From Acidimicrobiia bacterium (GTDB taxonomy: Bacteria > Actinomycetota > Acidimicrobiia > Acidimicrobiales > Poriferisodalaceae), in assembly GCA_022826045.1 (NCBI GenBank), contig JAJDVQ010000018.1:1-64000 (forward strand): a stretch of DNA of 64,000 bases, written 5' to 3'. The notes under the pieces were generated by a model. It worked only from the letters and a program-made list of their open reading frames with translations. It was not told the DNA's origin and did no database searches. Of this stretch, positions 15,470 to 23,438 are shown piece by piece. Numbering within the stretch: the first letter of the stretch is position 1; the number at the start of each line of letters is the position of its first letter. The position numbers were made by a program, and so were the translations under genes.

Positions 15470-17236
15470 TTGCCGGACATCGCAGCAAGCGTGAACGAGG
15501 AACTGCCCAGGCTGCGCCTGGTCGGGACCGACCTCAGCACAGTCGAAGTGAAATCGGCGCAAGGCGGACTGCCCAAGTCGATTACCGAGACCGTCTCGGC
15601 ATTCTGCAACACCCACGGCGGCCTCATCATTCTGGGCCTGGAAGAAGCGACCGGCTTCACCGCGCTGGACGTCGACGCCAAGAAACTCGCCGCAGACCTT
15701 GCATCCGCCTGCTCCCAACAACTCGAACCGCAGATCCGGCCGGAAATCGACATTGTCCAAGTCGACGGCAAGGCTGTCGTCGCAGCCGAGATCGATGAAC
15801 TCCCGCCGACCCAGAAACCATGCTTCATCAAGACCCGCGGGATCGAGAACGGCTCGTTCATCAGGACGTTCGACGGCGATCGCCGACTGTCCACCTACGA
15901 AGTCCACATCCTGCGCGCCTCCAGAGGTCAACCCGACGATGACGTGGCGATCGTCACGGGAGCGAGCCGTGACGACCTCGACTCAGCGCTCGTCGCGTCA
16001 CTGGCGGATCGCATGCGGTCAACACGTGGTCGGCCATTCGCAGACGCGACCGATGATGAGATCCTCCGAATGCTGGGCGTGCTCGTCGACCGCGGGAGCG
16101 ACCAGGGTGTGACCGTCGCTGGACTGCTCGCGCTCGGCACCTACCCGCAGCAGTTCCTTCCGCAGCTCAACGTGACATTCGTCGCCTATCCGACAGCTTC
16201 TGGAGAGCCGCTCAGCAACGGAACCCGATTCCTCGACAACCAGACGATCGACGGCCCGATTCCGCGCATGGTCGCGGATTCGCTCGCAGCACTTCGACGC
16301 AACATGAAGCGCAGATCGATCGTCGTCGGCATCGGTCGCGAAGACAGGTGGGAATACCCGGAGGAGGCAGTTCGGGAGCTCATCGCCAATGCGCTCATGC
16401 ACCGCGACTACCACCCTCTGGCCCACGGCACGCAGGTCCGCATGGAGCTCTTCCCCGACCGGCTCGAGGTCTCCAGCCCCGGCGGATTGCATGGACCCAT
16501 CTCGCGCCAAGACCTCTTTGCAGAATCGGTTTCCTCCTCGCGAAACGCCCGCCTGGCGAAGCTCTTGGAAGACGTCGAAATCGAGACGACCGCGCGGACC
16601 GTTTGCGAGAATCGAGGATCAGGCCTGCTTGCCATGGCTGCATCGCTGCGCCGCGCCGGGATGGAGCCCCCGAAGATCACCGATGTCGTGCGTGAGTTCC
16701 GGATGACCATCAAGAATCACGGGCTGCTCGATGACGATGCCGTGGCATGGCTGTCGGCGATGGACACCTCCCTGCTCAATGATCGACAACGACTCGGGCT
16801 TGCGTTCCTGCATAGGAACCGGACCATCACCAATCAGCAGTACCGATCGCTGACCGGCTGCGACGCCCAGACGGCGACCCGTGAATTGACTGGCCTCGCC
16901 AGCGCGGAGCTCGTCGCCAAGACGAATGACAGGCGATGGACCATTTGGGTGCTTCACGACGAGCTTGACCGCCTGGCGCAGCCCCGCCTGGACTCCGGCG
17001 GCAAGTCGCCACGTGTTCGCCGAGACCGGCGGCCCGAGATCAGGGCACTGCTTGCAGCTGGAGCGCAGCCGACGCGCGGCCTCGCCGAGGAACTCGAGAT
17101 GACCAGGGCGGGAGTGCTGCTGTGGCTGCGCCGCATGGAACAGGACGGCGAAGTCGAGCCCACCAGCGAGAATCGCCGCAGCCGCACGAATCGGTGGCGG
17201 CTTCGCAATCCGGATGGCGATGTCGGTCGCCCCTGA
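15470..17236 (+). CDS. AlbA_2 (Schlafen-type) domain protein with GHKL-like C-terminal domain and HTH
   Basis: 588 residues from TTG 15470, chosen because AAGAGGA is well spaced upstream; ATG 15440 overlaps the -10 box. The N-terminal domain carries EVKSAQGGLPKSI and AFCNTHGGLIILGLEE, the AlbA_2 signature. Residues ~300-370 carry PEEAVRELIANALMHRDY and PDRLEVSSPGGL, the HATPase_c_4-type region of 'RecG-like' regulators. The C-terminal 150 residues look like winged-helix DNA-binding segments (GLAEELEMTRAGVLLWLRRM). Such proteins are often annotated as transcriptional regulators and some relatives act in defence; no partner gene is present, so function is open. Confidence 0.75.
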   Translation: MPDIAASVNEELPRLRLVGTDLSTVEVKSAQGGLPKSITETVSAFCNTHGGLIILGLEEATGFTALDVDAKKLAADLASACSQQLEPQIRPEIDIVQVDGKAVVAAEIDELPPTQKPCFIKTRGIENGSFIRTFDGDRRLSTYEVHILRASRGQPDDDVAIVTGASRDDLDSALVASLADRMRSTRGRPFADATDDEILRMLGVLVDRGSDQGVTVAGLLALGTYPQQFLPQLNVTFVAYPTASGEPLSNGTRFLDNQTIDGPIPRMVADSLAALRRNMKRRSIVVGIGREDRWEYPEEAVRELIANALMHRDYHPLAHGTQVRMELFPDRLEVSSPGGLHGPISRQDLFAESVSSSRNARLAKLLEDVEIETTARTVCENRGSGLLAMAASLRRAGMEPPKITDVVREFRMTIKNHGLLDDDAVAWLSAMDTSLLNDRQRLGLAFLHRNRTITNQQYRSLTGCDAQTATRELTGLASAELVAKTNDRRWTIWVLHDELDRLAQPRLDSGGKSPRVRRDRRPEIRALLAAGAQPTRGLAEELEMTRAGVLLWLRRMEQDGEVEPTSENRRSRTNRWRLRNPDGDVGRP

Positions 17237-17284
17237 ACTCGTCGAGCCGCTGCCCTCCGCGTCACCGCTCACTAGCCTGCGCCT

Positions 17285-17470
17285 ATGGCCGACGCGAGCG
17301 ACCGCACCTGTTTCGAGAACCTGTACATGTTCTCGGGCGACTATCCCCACATGAAGGGCGGTCGGAACCCGTTGGGCCGCTTCAACGCGCCGCTGGAAGG
17401 CTTCGAGGGCGGGGTGCTCGACCGGTTCCTCGCCGACAACATGGCGGAGCTGATCGGCGAACGATCCTGA
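17285..17470 (+). pseudogene. Amidohydrolase C-terminal remnant
   Basis: A 61-residue frame from an ATG. FENLYMFSGDYPHMKGGRNP and the following GRFNAPLEGF resemble the last strand-helix of amidohydrolase family 2 proteins (FxSDYPHxEG...). The rest of the TIM barrel, including the HxH metal site, is absent upstream. It is most likely the relic of a deleted gene; a short expressed protein cannot be excluded. Confidence 0.5.
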
Positions 17471-17501
17471 CTATTCCAAACGAGAGCAGCGAGGACCCCC
17501 G

Positions 17502-17918
17502 ATGAGCGAAGTTCGCACTGTCATGTTCGACGTCGACACCCTCCGTGTCGTGCTGCACGTGCTGGCGGTGACCGTGTGGATCGGCGGCCAGATCGTCGTC
17601 GGGGCCGTCGTGCCCGTGGTGGGGCGGGCGTTCCCTGGTTCGGGCAAGGTAGCGGCGAAGGCCTTCTCACGGGTGGCGTGGCCCGCCTTCGGCATCGCAG
17701 TCGTGACCGGGCTGTGGGGCATGCTCGCCATTCCCAGCTCCGAGACGAGCACCGGCTGGTCGATGCTGCTGGGCATCAAGATGCTGCTCGTGCTCATCTC
17801 CGGCATCGGCGCGCTGGTGCATCAGAACGCCGGCGACAACGCGGCCAAGCGGGGTGCAGCAGCCGGCGTGTCGCTGCTGTGCGGCCTCGCCGCGCTCGTG
17901 ATGGGCGTGATGCTCTAG
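17502..17918 (+). CDS. Small four-helix integral membrane protein, CopD-like
   Basis: 138 residues with four hydrophobic segments: VVLHVLAVTVWIGGQIVVGA, a helix around residues 60-80, MLLGIKMLLVLISGIGALV and VSLLCGLAALVMGVML. The HVLAVTVWIGGQ motif with His followed by W-x-G-G is typical of CopD-type and related membrane proteins. It sits 31 nt after the amidohydrolase remnant. Substrate and role cannot be read from sequence. Confidence 0.6.
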   Translation: MSEVRTVMFDVDTLRVVLHVLAVTVWIGGQIVVGAVVPVVGRAFPGSGKVAAKAFSRVAWPAFGIAVVTGLWGMLAIPSSETSTGWSMLLGIKMLLVLISGIGALVHQNAGDNAAKRGAAAGVSLLCGLAALVMGVML

Positions 17919-17942
17919 CCCTGGCCTGGCTACAGGCAGGCG

Positions 17943-18056
17943 CTACCAGACGGCGTCGGCGATCTTGAGCTCGAGGATCTGCTCGTCGTCGTAGCCGAGC
18001 TCGGCGAGGATCTCATCTGTGTGCTCGCCGTAGTCGGCGGTGCCGCCAGCCCGATG
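17943..18056 (-). pseudogene. CaiB/BaiF CoA-transferase C-terminal remnant
   Basis: The last 37 codons of a minus-strand frame read GEHTDEILAELGYDDEQIL, the conserved C terminus of class III CoA-transferases. Upstream sequence in the same frame has no resemblance to the family, and the crotonase gene begins 89 nt away on the other strand. Only the tail of the gene survives. Confidence 0.55.
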
Positions 18057-18144
18057 CCAGATCGCCCGGCGAGGCCGCCGTTGCGCTTGACTATGGCGGA
18101 CTGTCCTGCACAAGCGGGCAGTCCCATGACGAGGGGAAGGCGCG

Positions 18145-19023
18145 ATGAGCGAGTCCGAGTACACCTGCTTCGACGTGGAGGTGCGCGATCACGTCGCCCA
18201 CATGGTCCTGAAGCGACCCGAGAAGGCCAACTCGATGATCGCCGAGTTCTGGACCGAGCTGCCGAGCATCATCGACGGCATCTCCGCCGGCACCGACGCG
18301 CGTGTCGTGGTGCTGTCGGCCGTCGGCCGCCACTTCTGCTCTGGCATGGATCTGTCGGTGTTCGGCAGCTTCGACGTGTCCGGCGGGTCAGCCAGCGCCG
18401 ACAGATCCCCCGATCGTGCGCACGGCAGCCGCCGGCGGGCGCAATTCCGCACCGGCGTGCTGCGGGCGCAGACCACCATGAACGCGCTGGAGAACAGCCG
18501 GCTGCCGGTCATTGCCGCCATCCAAGGCGCGTGCGTGGGCGGCGGTGTCGACATGGTCTCGGCGTGCGACCTGCGCTATGCCACCAGCGATGCGTTCTTC
18601 AGCATCCAGGAGATCAACATCGGCATGACCGCCGATGTCGGAACGCTGCAGCGCATGCCCAAGCTGGTGCCCGAGGGCGTCGTGCGCGAGCTCGCCTTCA
18701 CGGGACGGCGCATGGGCGCCGCAGAGGCGCTGGACCGGGGCTTCGTCAACGCGGTCTACGACGACCACGACTCGATGATGGACGCCGTGGCCGAGGTGGC
18801 GGCACAGATCGCCTCCAAGAGCCCGATGGCGATCTGGGGCACCAAGCAGACCATGAACTACAGCCGCGATCACTCGGTGGCGGACGGCCTCGAGTACATC
18901 GCCACATGGAACGCGGCCATGTTCGACACCGACGACATGGGCGAGGCCTTCCGTGCCCAGATGGACCGTCGCGATCCCGACTATCCCGACCACAGCGCTC
19001 TGCACCACGGGCTGGGCGCCTAG
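18145..19023 (+). CDS. Enoyl-CoA hydratase/isomerase family protein, dienoyl-CoA isomerase-like
   Basis: 292 residues, with AGGGGAAG-like sequence (GAGGGGAAGG) upstream of the ATG. Crotonase fold markers are KRPEKANSM, RHFCSGMDLSVF (first oxyanion hole) and GACVGGGVDMVSACDLRYA (second). The QEINIGMTADVGTLQRMPKL stretch matches delta3,5-delta2,4-dienoyl-CoA isomerases more closely than plain hydratases. It probably acts in fatty-acid or related acyl-CoA degradation. It is followed by a lactonase-like gene 68 nt downstream. Confidence 0.82.
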   Translation: MSESEYTCFDVEVRDHVAHMVLKRPEKANSMIAEFWTELPSIIDGISAGTDARVVVLSAVGRHFCSGMDLSVFGSFDVSGGSASADRSPDRAHGSRRRAQFRTGVLRAQTTMNALENSRLPVIAAIQGACVGGGVDMVSACDLRYATSDAFFSIQEINIGMTADVGTLQRMPKLVPEGVVRELAFTGRRMGAAEALDRGFVNAVYDDHDSMMDAVAEVAAQIASKSPMAIWGTKQTMNYSRDHSVADGLEYIATWNAAMFDTDDMGEAFRAQMDRRDPDYPDHSALHHGLGA

Positions 19024-19091
19024 CCACGAGCAGCCAGCGGCGGCTCTCGAGCCGTGGCGCGGCCTGGGCGACTTCCGACGGAGGCAGTCAC

Positions 19092-19862
19092 ATGACGCAA
19101 CTCTCACTGGTGCCGCTCGAGTGCGGCTGGCTGTCGACGCCGACTGCGTCGGTGATCAAGGACGCGCCCGGCAACGTGCGGCTGCCGATCCCGAGCTGGC
19201 TGGTGCGCCACCCCAGCGGCCAGACGCTGGTGTTCGACACCGGCATGCACCCCCAGGTGCAGGAAGGCGTGGGTGCGCGGTATCCGCTGCTGGCGAAGTC
19301 GTTCACGGCGGACTACTCCGCTGGCGATGAAGTCTCGGCCCGGCTCGAGAGCGTCGATGTGGATCCGGCCGAGCTGACATTCGCCGTCTTCAGTCACCTG
19401 CACTTCGATCACTGCGGCGGCACCGAGCTGCTGCCCAATGCGCGGCTGATCTGCCAGCGAGCCGAGTGGGAGTCGGGGCATCACCCCAAGCTCATCGAGT
19501 ACGAGGTGTACAAGCCCGAGGACTTCGACCTCGGGCACGATCTCTTGCTCATCGAAGGCCCCCATGATGTGTTCGGTGACGGCTCGGTCACCTGCATCCC
19601 GACGCCGGGGCATACCGCCGGCCACCAGTCACTGCGGGTGGAGCTCGACAGCGGTCCCGTGGTGCTGACCGGCGACTGCGTCTACTGGGAGGACGTACTC
19701 GACCGGATGCTGCTGCCGCCGTTCGGCTACGACCACGACATGCAGCTCGAATCGATGCGTCACCTCAAGTCGCTGCGCGACGAGGGAGGCTGCCGCCTGC
19801 TGTACGGGCACGACGACACCCAGTGGGCCACGCTGCCCCACGAAGGGGTCGGCCTGACCTAG
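19092..19862 (+). CDS. Metallo-beta-lactamase-fold hydrolase, lactonase-like
   Basis: 256 residues from ATG 19092. The zinc-binding motif SHLHFDHCGG (HxHxDH), GHTAGH, TGDCVYWED and a C-terminal YGHDD appear in the order seen in AHL lactonases of the AttM/AiiA type. Quorum-quenching activity is not implied; many relatives open other lactones. It ends tail to tail with the amidohydrolase gene, 9 nt apart. Confidence 0.78.
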   Translation: MTQLSLVPLECGWLSTPTASVIKDAPGNVRLPIPSWLVRHPSGQTLVFDTGMHPQVQEGVGARYPLLAKSFTADYSAGDEVSARLESVDVDPAELTFAVFSHLHFDHCGGTELLPNARLICQRAEWESGHHPKLIEYEVYKPEDFDLGHDLLLIEGPHDVFGDGSVTCIPTPGHTAGHQSLRVELDSGPVVLTGDCVYWEDVLDRMLLPPFGYDHDMQLESMRHLKSLRDEGGCRLLYGHDDTQWATLPHEGVGLT

Positions 19863-19871
19863 CTCGCTGAG

Positions 19872-20897
19872 TTACGCAGGCGGGTCGACGCGGTAGAAGC
19901 GACGCGCTGTGCCGGCGAACAAGTCGGCGCGCTCGGCAGGGGTGTAGCCCGCCTCGTCGCAGATCCGCTGGAAGGCGTTGAACAGCACGGTGTACGAGCA
20001 GCCCTGCTTGTCCACCGGGAAGTTGCTCTCGAACATGCAGCGGTCGGGGCCGAAGGTCTCGATGCAGTGGCGGATGTCGTCGCTCCAGGTGGCGGCGACG
20101 TGCTCCGACGACGGCGCCTGCGGGAGTCGCTTGAAGCCCACGCCGTAGATGCTCATGCCGATCCCGCCCACCTTGACGGTGACCTGCGGGTGGCGGGCAA
20201 GCGCTTCGAGCGCCGGGCGCACCACGGCACGCACCTCGTCGCGGCGGTCGGCATAGGGGCCGATGCCCAGCGGACCGCCGAGGTGGTCGAGCACGACGGG
20301 CGTGTCGGGCACTGCATGAGCGAGGTCGACCAGCTCGCTGACCTGCGTGTGGAACATCCAGCCGTCGAAGCTGAAGCCCATCCGGCCCAGCGTCGCGTAG
20401 CCAGCCCGGAAATCCGGGTCGGCGAGCAGCTCGGGCGGCGGCTTGGTGTGGCTCTCGCGGATCTGGTCGCTGCCGTCCCAGGCGTTAGCGTGGCGGATGC
20501 CTCGGAAGAGCCCCTCGCCGGCCTCGTCGTGGGCCGCCAGCACCTCCTCGACGGCATTGCCCAGCGTCAGGTCGGCGAAGCTGACGATGGCCGAGATCGT
20601 GGCCCCGTCGGCTTCGGCTGAGATCGCCGCCTGCTCCCGGACGAACTCCGTCTCGCCCACCGGGCGCATGTGCTCAGGCCCGCTCGTGTAGTAGCCCGCA
20701 GCGCACTCCACGAAGACGGTCTGGGTGACGTTGTGCCCGGCGCCGGTGTCTTCGTGAAGTTCGGGCACGAGGTAGGTGCCAGCAGGAAAGTCCCACAGGT
20801 GGTGATGCGGATCGACGATCTCCTCGTCGGCGTCGATCGGCTGTTCAGCGGTGGCTGCCAGCCATGCGTCCTTGTCGCCTACCGGATTCTCAGACAC
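19872..20897 (-). CDS. Amidohydrolase family 2 (TIM-barrel metal hydrolase)
   Basis: 341 residues from GTG 20897, with AAGGGGAG 6-8 nt upstream. The N-terminal DPHHHLWDF supplies the HxH metal ligands, VVLDHLGGP is the mid-barrel His region, and MFESNFPVDKQG is the C-terminal signature (relatives have SNFPxDK). Relatives hydrolyse lactones or decarboxylate aromatic acids. Its proximity to the lactonase and crotonase suggests a small catabolic group. Confidence 0.85.
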   Translation of the reverse strand: MSENPVGDKDAWLAATAEQPIDADEEIVDPHHHLWDFPAGTYLVPELHEDTGAGHNVTQTVFVECAAGYYTSGPEHMRPVGETEFVREQAAISAEADGATISAIVSFADLTLGNAVEEVLAAHDEAGEGLFRGIRHANAWDGSDQIRESHTKPPPELLADPDFRAGYATLGRMGFSFDGWMFHTQVSELVDLAHAVPDTPVVLDHLGGPLGIGPYADRRDEVRAVVRPALEALARHPQVTVKVGGIGMSIYGVGFKRLPQAPSSEHVAATWSDDIRHCIETFGPDRCMFESNFPVDKQGCSYTVLFNAFQRICDEAGYTPAERADLFAGTARRFYRVDPPA

Positions 20898-21004
20898 TGC
20901 CACTCCCCTTGATCGAGCCTGTGCAGCAACGCGGCGCACTGTAGGCGGCACAGGCACACGAGGCAGGTGTCGCCGAATCGGCGAACCGGCAGCGCGTGAC
21001 GAGT

Positions 21005-21577
21005 TCAGACGTAGTCCCAGGATTCGGTGGGTTCGAGGCCGTCGGGGGTGAGCTGCCACAGCGATGGTGTGGCGACGCCGTCGGTGATGTCGAGATAGCC
21101 GACGGTGCCGAGCTGGGCGCTGAGATTGCGGGGGAACGTGGGCGAGCCGGGATTGACGCACAGCACGCCCGACAGGGTGTCGATGCGGTGGACGTGCGTG
21201 TCGCCGTAGACGCACACGTCGAGCCGCTCGTCGGCGCCGAAGTGTCGTTCAACCGCATCTGCCACTGAGTAGAACGACAGCTCGGGCACCGGCAGGTGGT
21301 GGGTGAGGCCGACCCGCACGCCGCCGAACGTATGCGCCCATGCGTTGGCCAGCAGCGGATGATCTGGCTGCACGTCGCGGCCCGACGAGCCGTCGTCGCC
21401 GTTGCCACGGGCAGCCCAGGTGGGCGCGATCTCGTTGAGCCGGTCGACCACGGAGATGTCGTAGATGTCGCCCGCGTGCAGGATCGCATCGCAGCCCTGC
21501 ATGGCGGCGTACGCCTCGGGCCACAGCTCGGGCGCCGCCTCAGGAATGTGCGTGTCCGAGATCAGCCCGATGCGCAT
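21005..21577 (-). CDS. Metallophosphoesterase, YfcE/MJ0936 family
   Basis: 190 residues. The calcineurin-like metal motifs occur in order: ISDTHIPE, HAGDIYD, RGNGDD, and the C-terminal YGDTHVHR. This family of small cytosolic phosphodiesterases acts on model substrates, and the physiological substrate is usually unknown. It stands alone, 107 nt downstream of the amidohydrolase start and 115 nt upstream of fmt's stop. Confidence 0.85.
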   Translation of the reverse strand: MRIGLISDTHIPEAAPELWPEAYAAMQGCDAILHAGDIYDISVVDRLNEIAPTWAARGNGDDGSSGRDVQPDHPLLANAWAHTFGGVRVGLTHHLPVPELSFYSVADAVERHFGADERLDVCVYGDTHVHRIDTLSGVLCVNPGSPTFPRNLSAQLGTVGYLDITDGVATPSLWQLTPDGLEPTESWDYV

Positions 21578-21692
21578 CCGACCACGCTACGAGATGGGGC
21601 AGCGAGCCGACCGACTCGGGAGGATGGCGGCAGGGCCTTGATTGCCCAGACCGGCCTGCACTGCGACCCCGTGGCCACGCCGCCAAGAGCAG

Positions 21693-22592
21693 TCAGCCGA
21701 AGCGGGTGCCGGCCGGCAGACGAGCGCCGCGCAGCCAATCCCGGGCATCGAGCGCTGCTCGGCCTGACGGCTGGACGGTGCGCAGGAGGATCAGGCCGTC
21801 GCCCGTCGCGGCCGCATCGTCGACCAGCGTCCCGGGCGGCACTTCAGCCTCTCCTGACATCGGGGTCGCCTCTCGGACGATGAAGCGCTCGCCGTCGAGC
21901 GTGGTCCACGCGCCGCCGACCCGGATCTGCCGGTCAATGAGAGCCGCCGCATGGGACCAGTCGATCTGGCGGTCCGCCGGAGTCAGCTTGCGGGCGTAGG
22001 TCGGCTCGCCCGATTGCGGTCGGGGCGTGCCGAGGCCCGCGGTGAGCGAACTCGCGAGGTGCTGGGCGCCGTCGTGTGCGAGGCGCCGACGAAGGTCTGC
22101 TGCGGTGCCGGCCGGGCTGATGGGCACTTCATGGCGCCAGTAGACCGGTCCCGCGTCGAGCGCGGGTTCCAGCGCCATGAGGGACACGCCCGTGCGGTCG
22201 TCGCCGGCCAGCAGCGCCCGTTCGACCGGAGCTGCGCCGCGCCAGCGCGGCAGCAGCGAGAAGTGCAGGTTGAGCATGGGTGTGACAGCAAGCAAGTCCT
22301 CGCCGATGAGCCGCCCGTAGGCCACCACAACCGCGCAGTCGGCATTGCAGCCCGCGAGGTCGGCCGGATCGTGGCTGACGGGCAGGCCCAGCTCTTGGGC
22401 GGCAGCGGCAACCGGGCTCGGGGTGTCGCTGCCGCGGCGGCTGCGCCGGCGCGGAGCGCCCGTCACCACGACAGGGATCTCAAACCCAGCTTCGGCGAGC
22501 GCCTGCAGTGCAGGCACGGCGTCATCCGGAGCGCCCGCGAAGGCGATCCGGCGTGGCTGTGCTGGCGGCAGCGGCAAGTGCGGCGAGGTCAT
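21693..22592 (-). CDS. fmt: Methionyl-tRNA formyltransferase
   Basis: 299 residues. It formylates initiator Met-tRNA using 10-formyl-THF. NLHFSLLPRWRGAAPVERA is the folate-binding and catalytic signature, followed by the C-terminal anticodon-side domain (TYARKLTPADRQIDW). The protein is slightly short but complete. It lies downstream of def, the classical pairing: one adds and the other removes the formyl group. Confidence 0.94.
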   Translation of the reverse strand: MTSPHLPLPPAQPRRIAFAGAPDDAVPALQALAEAGFEIPVVVTGAPRRRSRRGSDTPSPVAAAAQELGLPVSHDPADLAGCNADCAVVVAYGRLIGEDLLAVTPMLNLHFSLLPRWRGAAPVERALLAGDDRTGVSLMALEPALDAGPVYWRHEVPISPAGTAADLRRRLAHDGAQHLASSLTAGLGTPRPQSGEPTYARKLTPADRQIDWSHAAALIDRQIRVGGAWTTLDGERFIVREATPMSGEAEVPPGTLVDDAAATGDGLILLRTVQPSGRAALDARDWLRGARLPAGTRFG

Positions 22593-22747
22593 GAACGGGC
22601 CGCGCTGTGATCGAAGGTGACGGTCGCTCCCGGTGCTGAGCGACGCTGCTGCGGGCCTGCATCAGTGAGGCGATGCTCGTCCCGCCGGCTCATCGCGGCT
22701 GTGGCGATGCCGCCGCTTGCGGGTCGCGAGCGATAGCCAGGGAGTGC

Positions 22748-23317
22748 TCAGCCGTCTGCGGCATTGCGGCCCACGAGCGGGACCGGGCCGCTGTCGGCCG
22801 GTCCGTTGGCGCCGGATTGCAGCTGCGCGAGCTGGACTCGCCAGTCTCGCAGCGCCTCCTTGCGATCGGCCTTTTCGAGGCGGTCGACGAGCAGCACGCC
22901 GTCGAGGTGATCCAGCTCGTGCTGGAAGAGGCGGGCCAGCAGCTCATCGGCCTCGAGGCTGACCTCGTTGCCGTCGAGGTCGCGTCCGACGATGTGCACC
23001 TCTTTCGGACGGACGATCTCGAAGGTCAGACCGGGCACCGACAGACATCCTTCGGTGTAGGTCCACTCGCCGTCGCTCTCGACGATCTCGGGGTTGATGA
23101 GCGTCTGGGGGCCGTCGCCCTCGTAGAGGTCGAAGATGAACAGGCGGCGCTGGATGCCCACTTGGGGAGCGGCGAGGCCGATGCCCTCGGCGGCGTACAT
23201 GGCCGGCAGCATGTCGTCGACCATGCGCGCCACCCGGCCGTCGATGTCGGTGATCTCGGCGGCGCGCTGGCGCAGCACCGGGTCGCCCATCAGCCGGATC
23301 TCGTACGCGCTTGCCAT
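22748..23317 (-). CDS. def: Peptide deformylase
   Basis: 189 residues. The three deformylase motifs are present: GIGLAAPQVG, EGCLSVPG and HELDHLDGVL, giving the metal ligands Cys, His, His and the catalytic Glu. It removes the N-formyl group from nascent proteins. The last ~20 residues are a Gly/Asn/Ala-rich tail. It sits between priA and fmt. Confidence 0.95.
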   Translation of the reverse strand: MASAYEIRLMGDPVLRQRAAEITDIDGRVARMVDDMLPAMYAAEGIGLAAPQVGIQRRLFIFDLYEGDGPQTLINPEIVESDGEWTYTEGCLSVPGLTFEIVRPKEVHIVGRDLDGNEVSLEADELLARLFQHELDHLDGVLLVDRLEKADRKEALRDWRVQLAQLQSGANGPADSGPVPLVGRNAADG

Positions 23318-23438
23318 GGGCTTGGGAGGCTACCGGCGCGCCCGCGCGCGGCCCGTGAGCGCGAGCGCGCAGACGCGGCCAGCACGACCGGGAGACGGTT
23401 GCGGCGTGTCGGGCTGGCCGATTGACCGGAGCTTCCTG

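Noticed and set aside
17943-18164. A 73-codon minus-strand gene
   Set aside because: Only the last 37 codons resemble a protein (CoA-transferase tail); the upstream part is unrelated and overlaps the crotonase start region.
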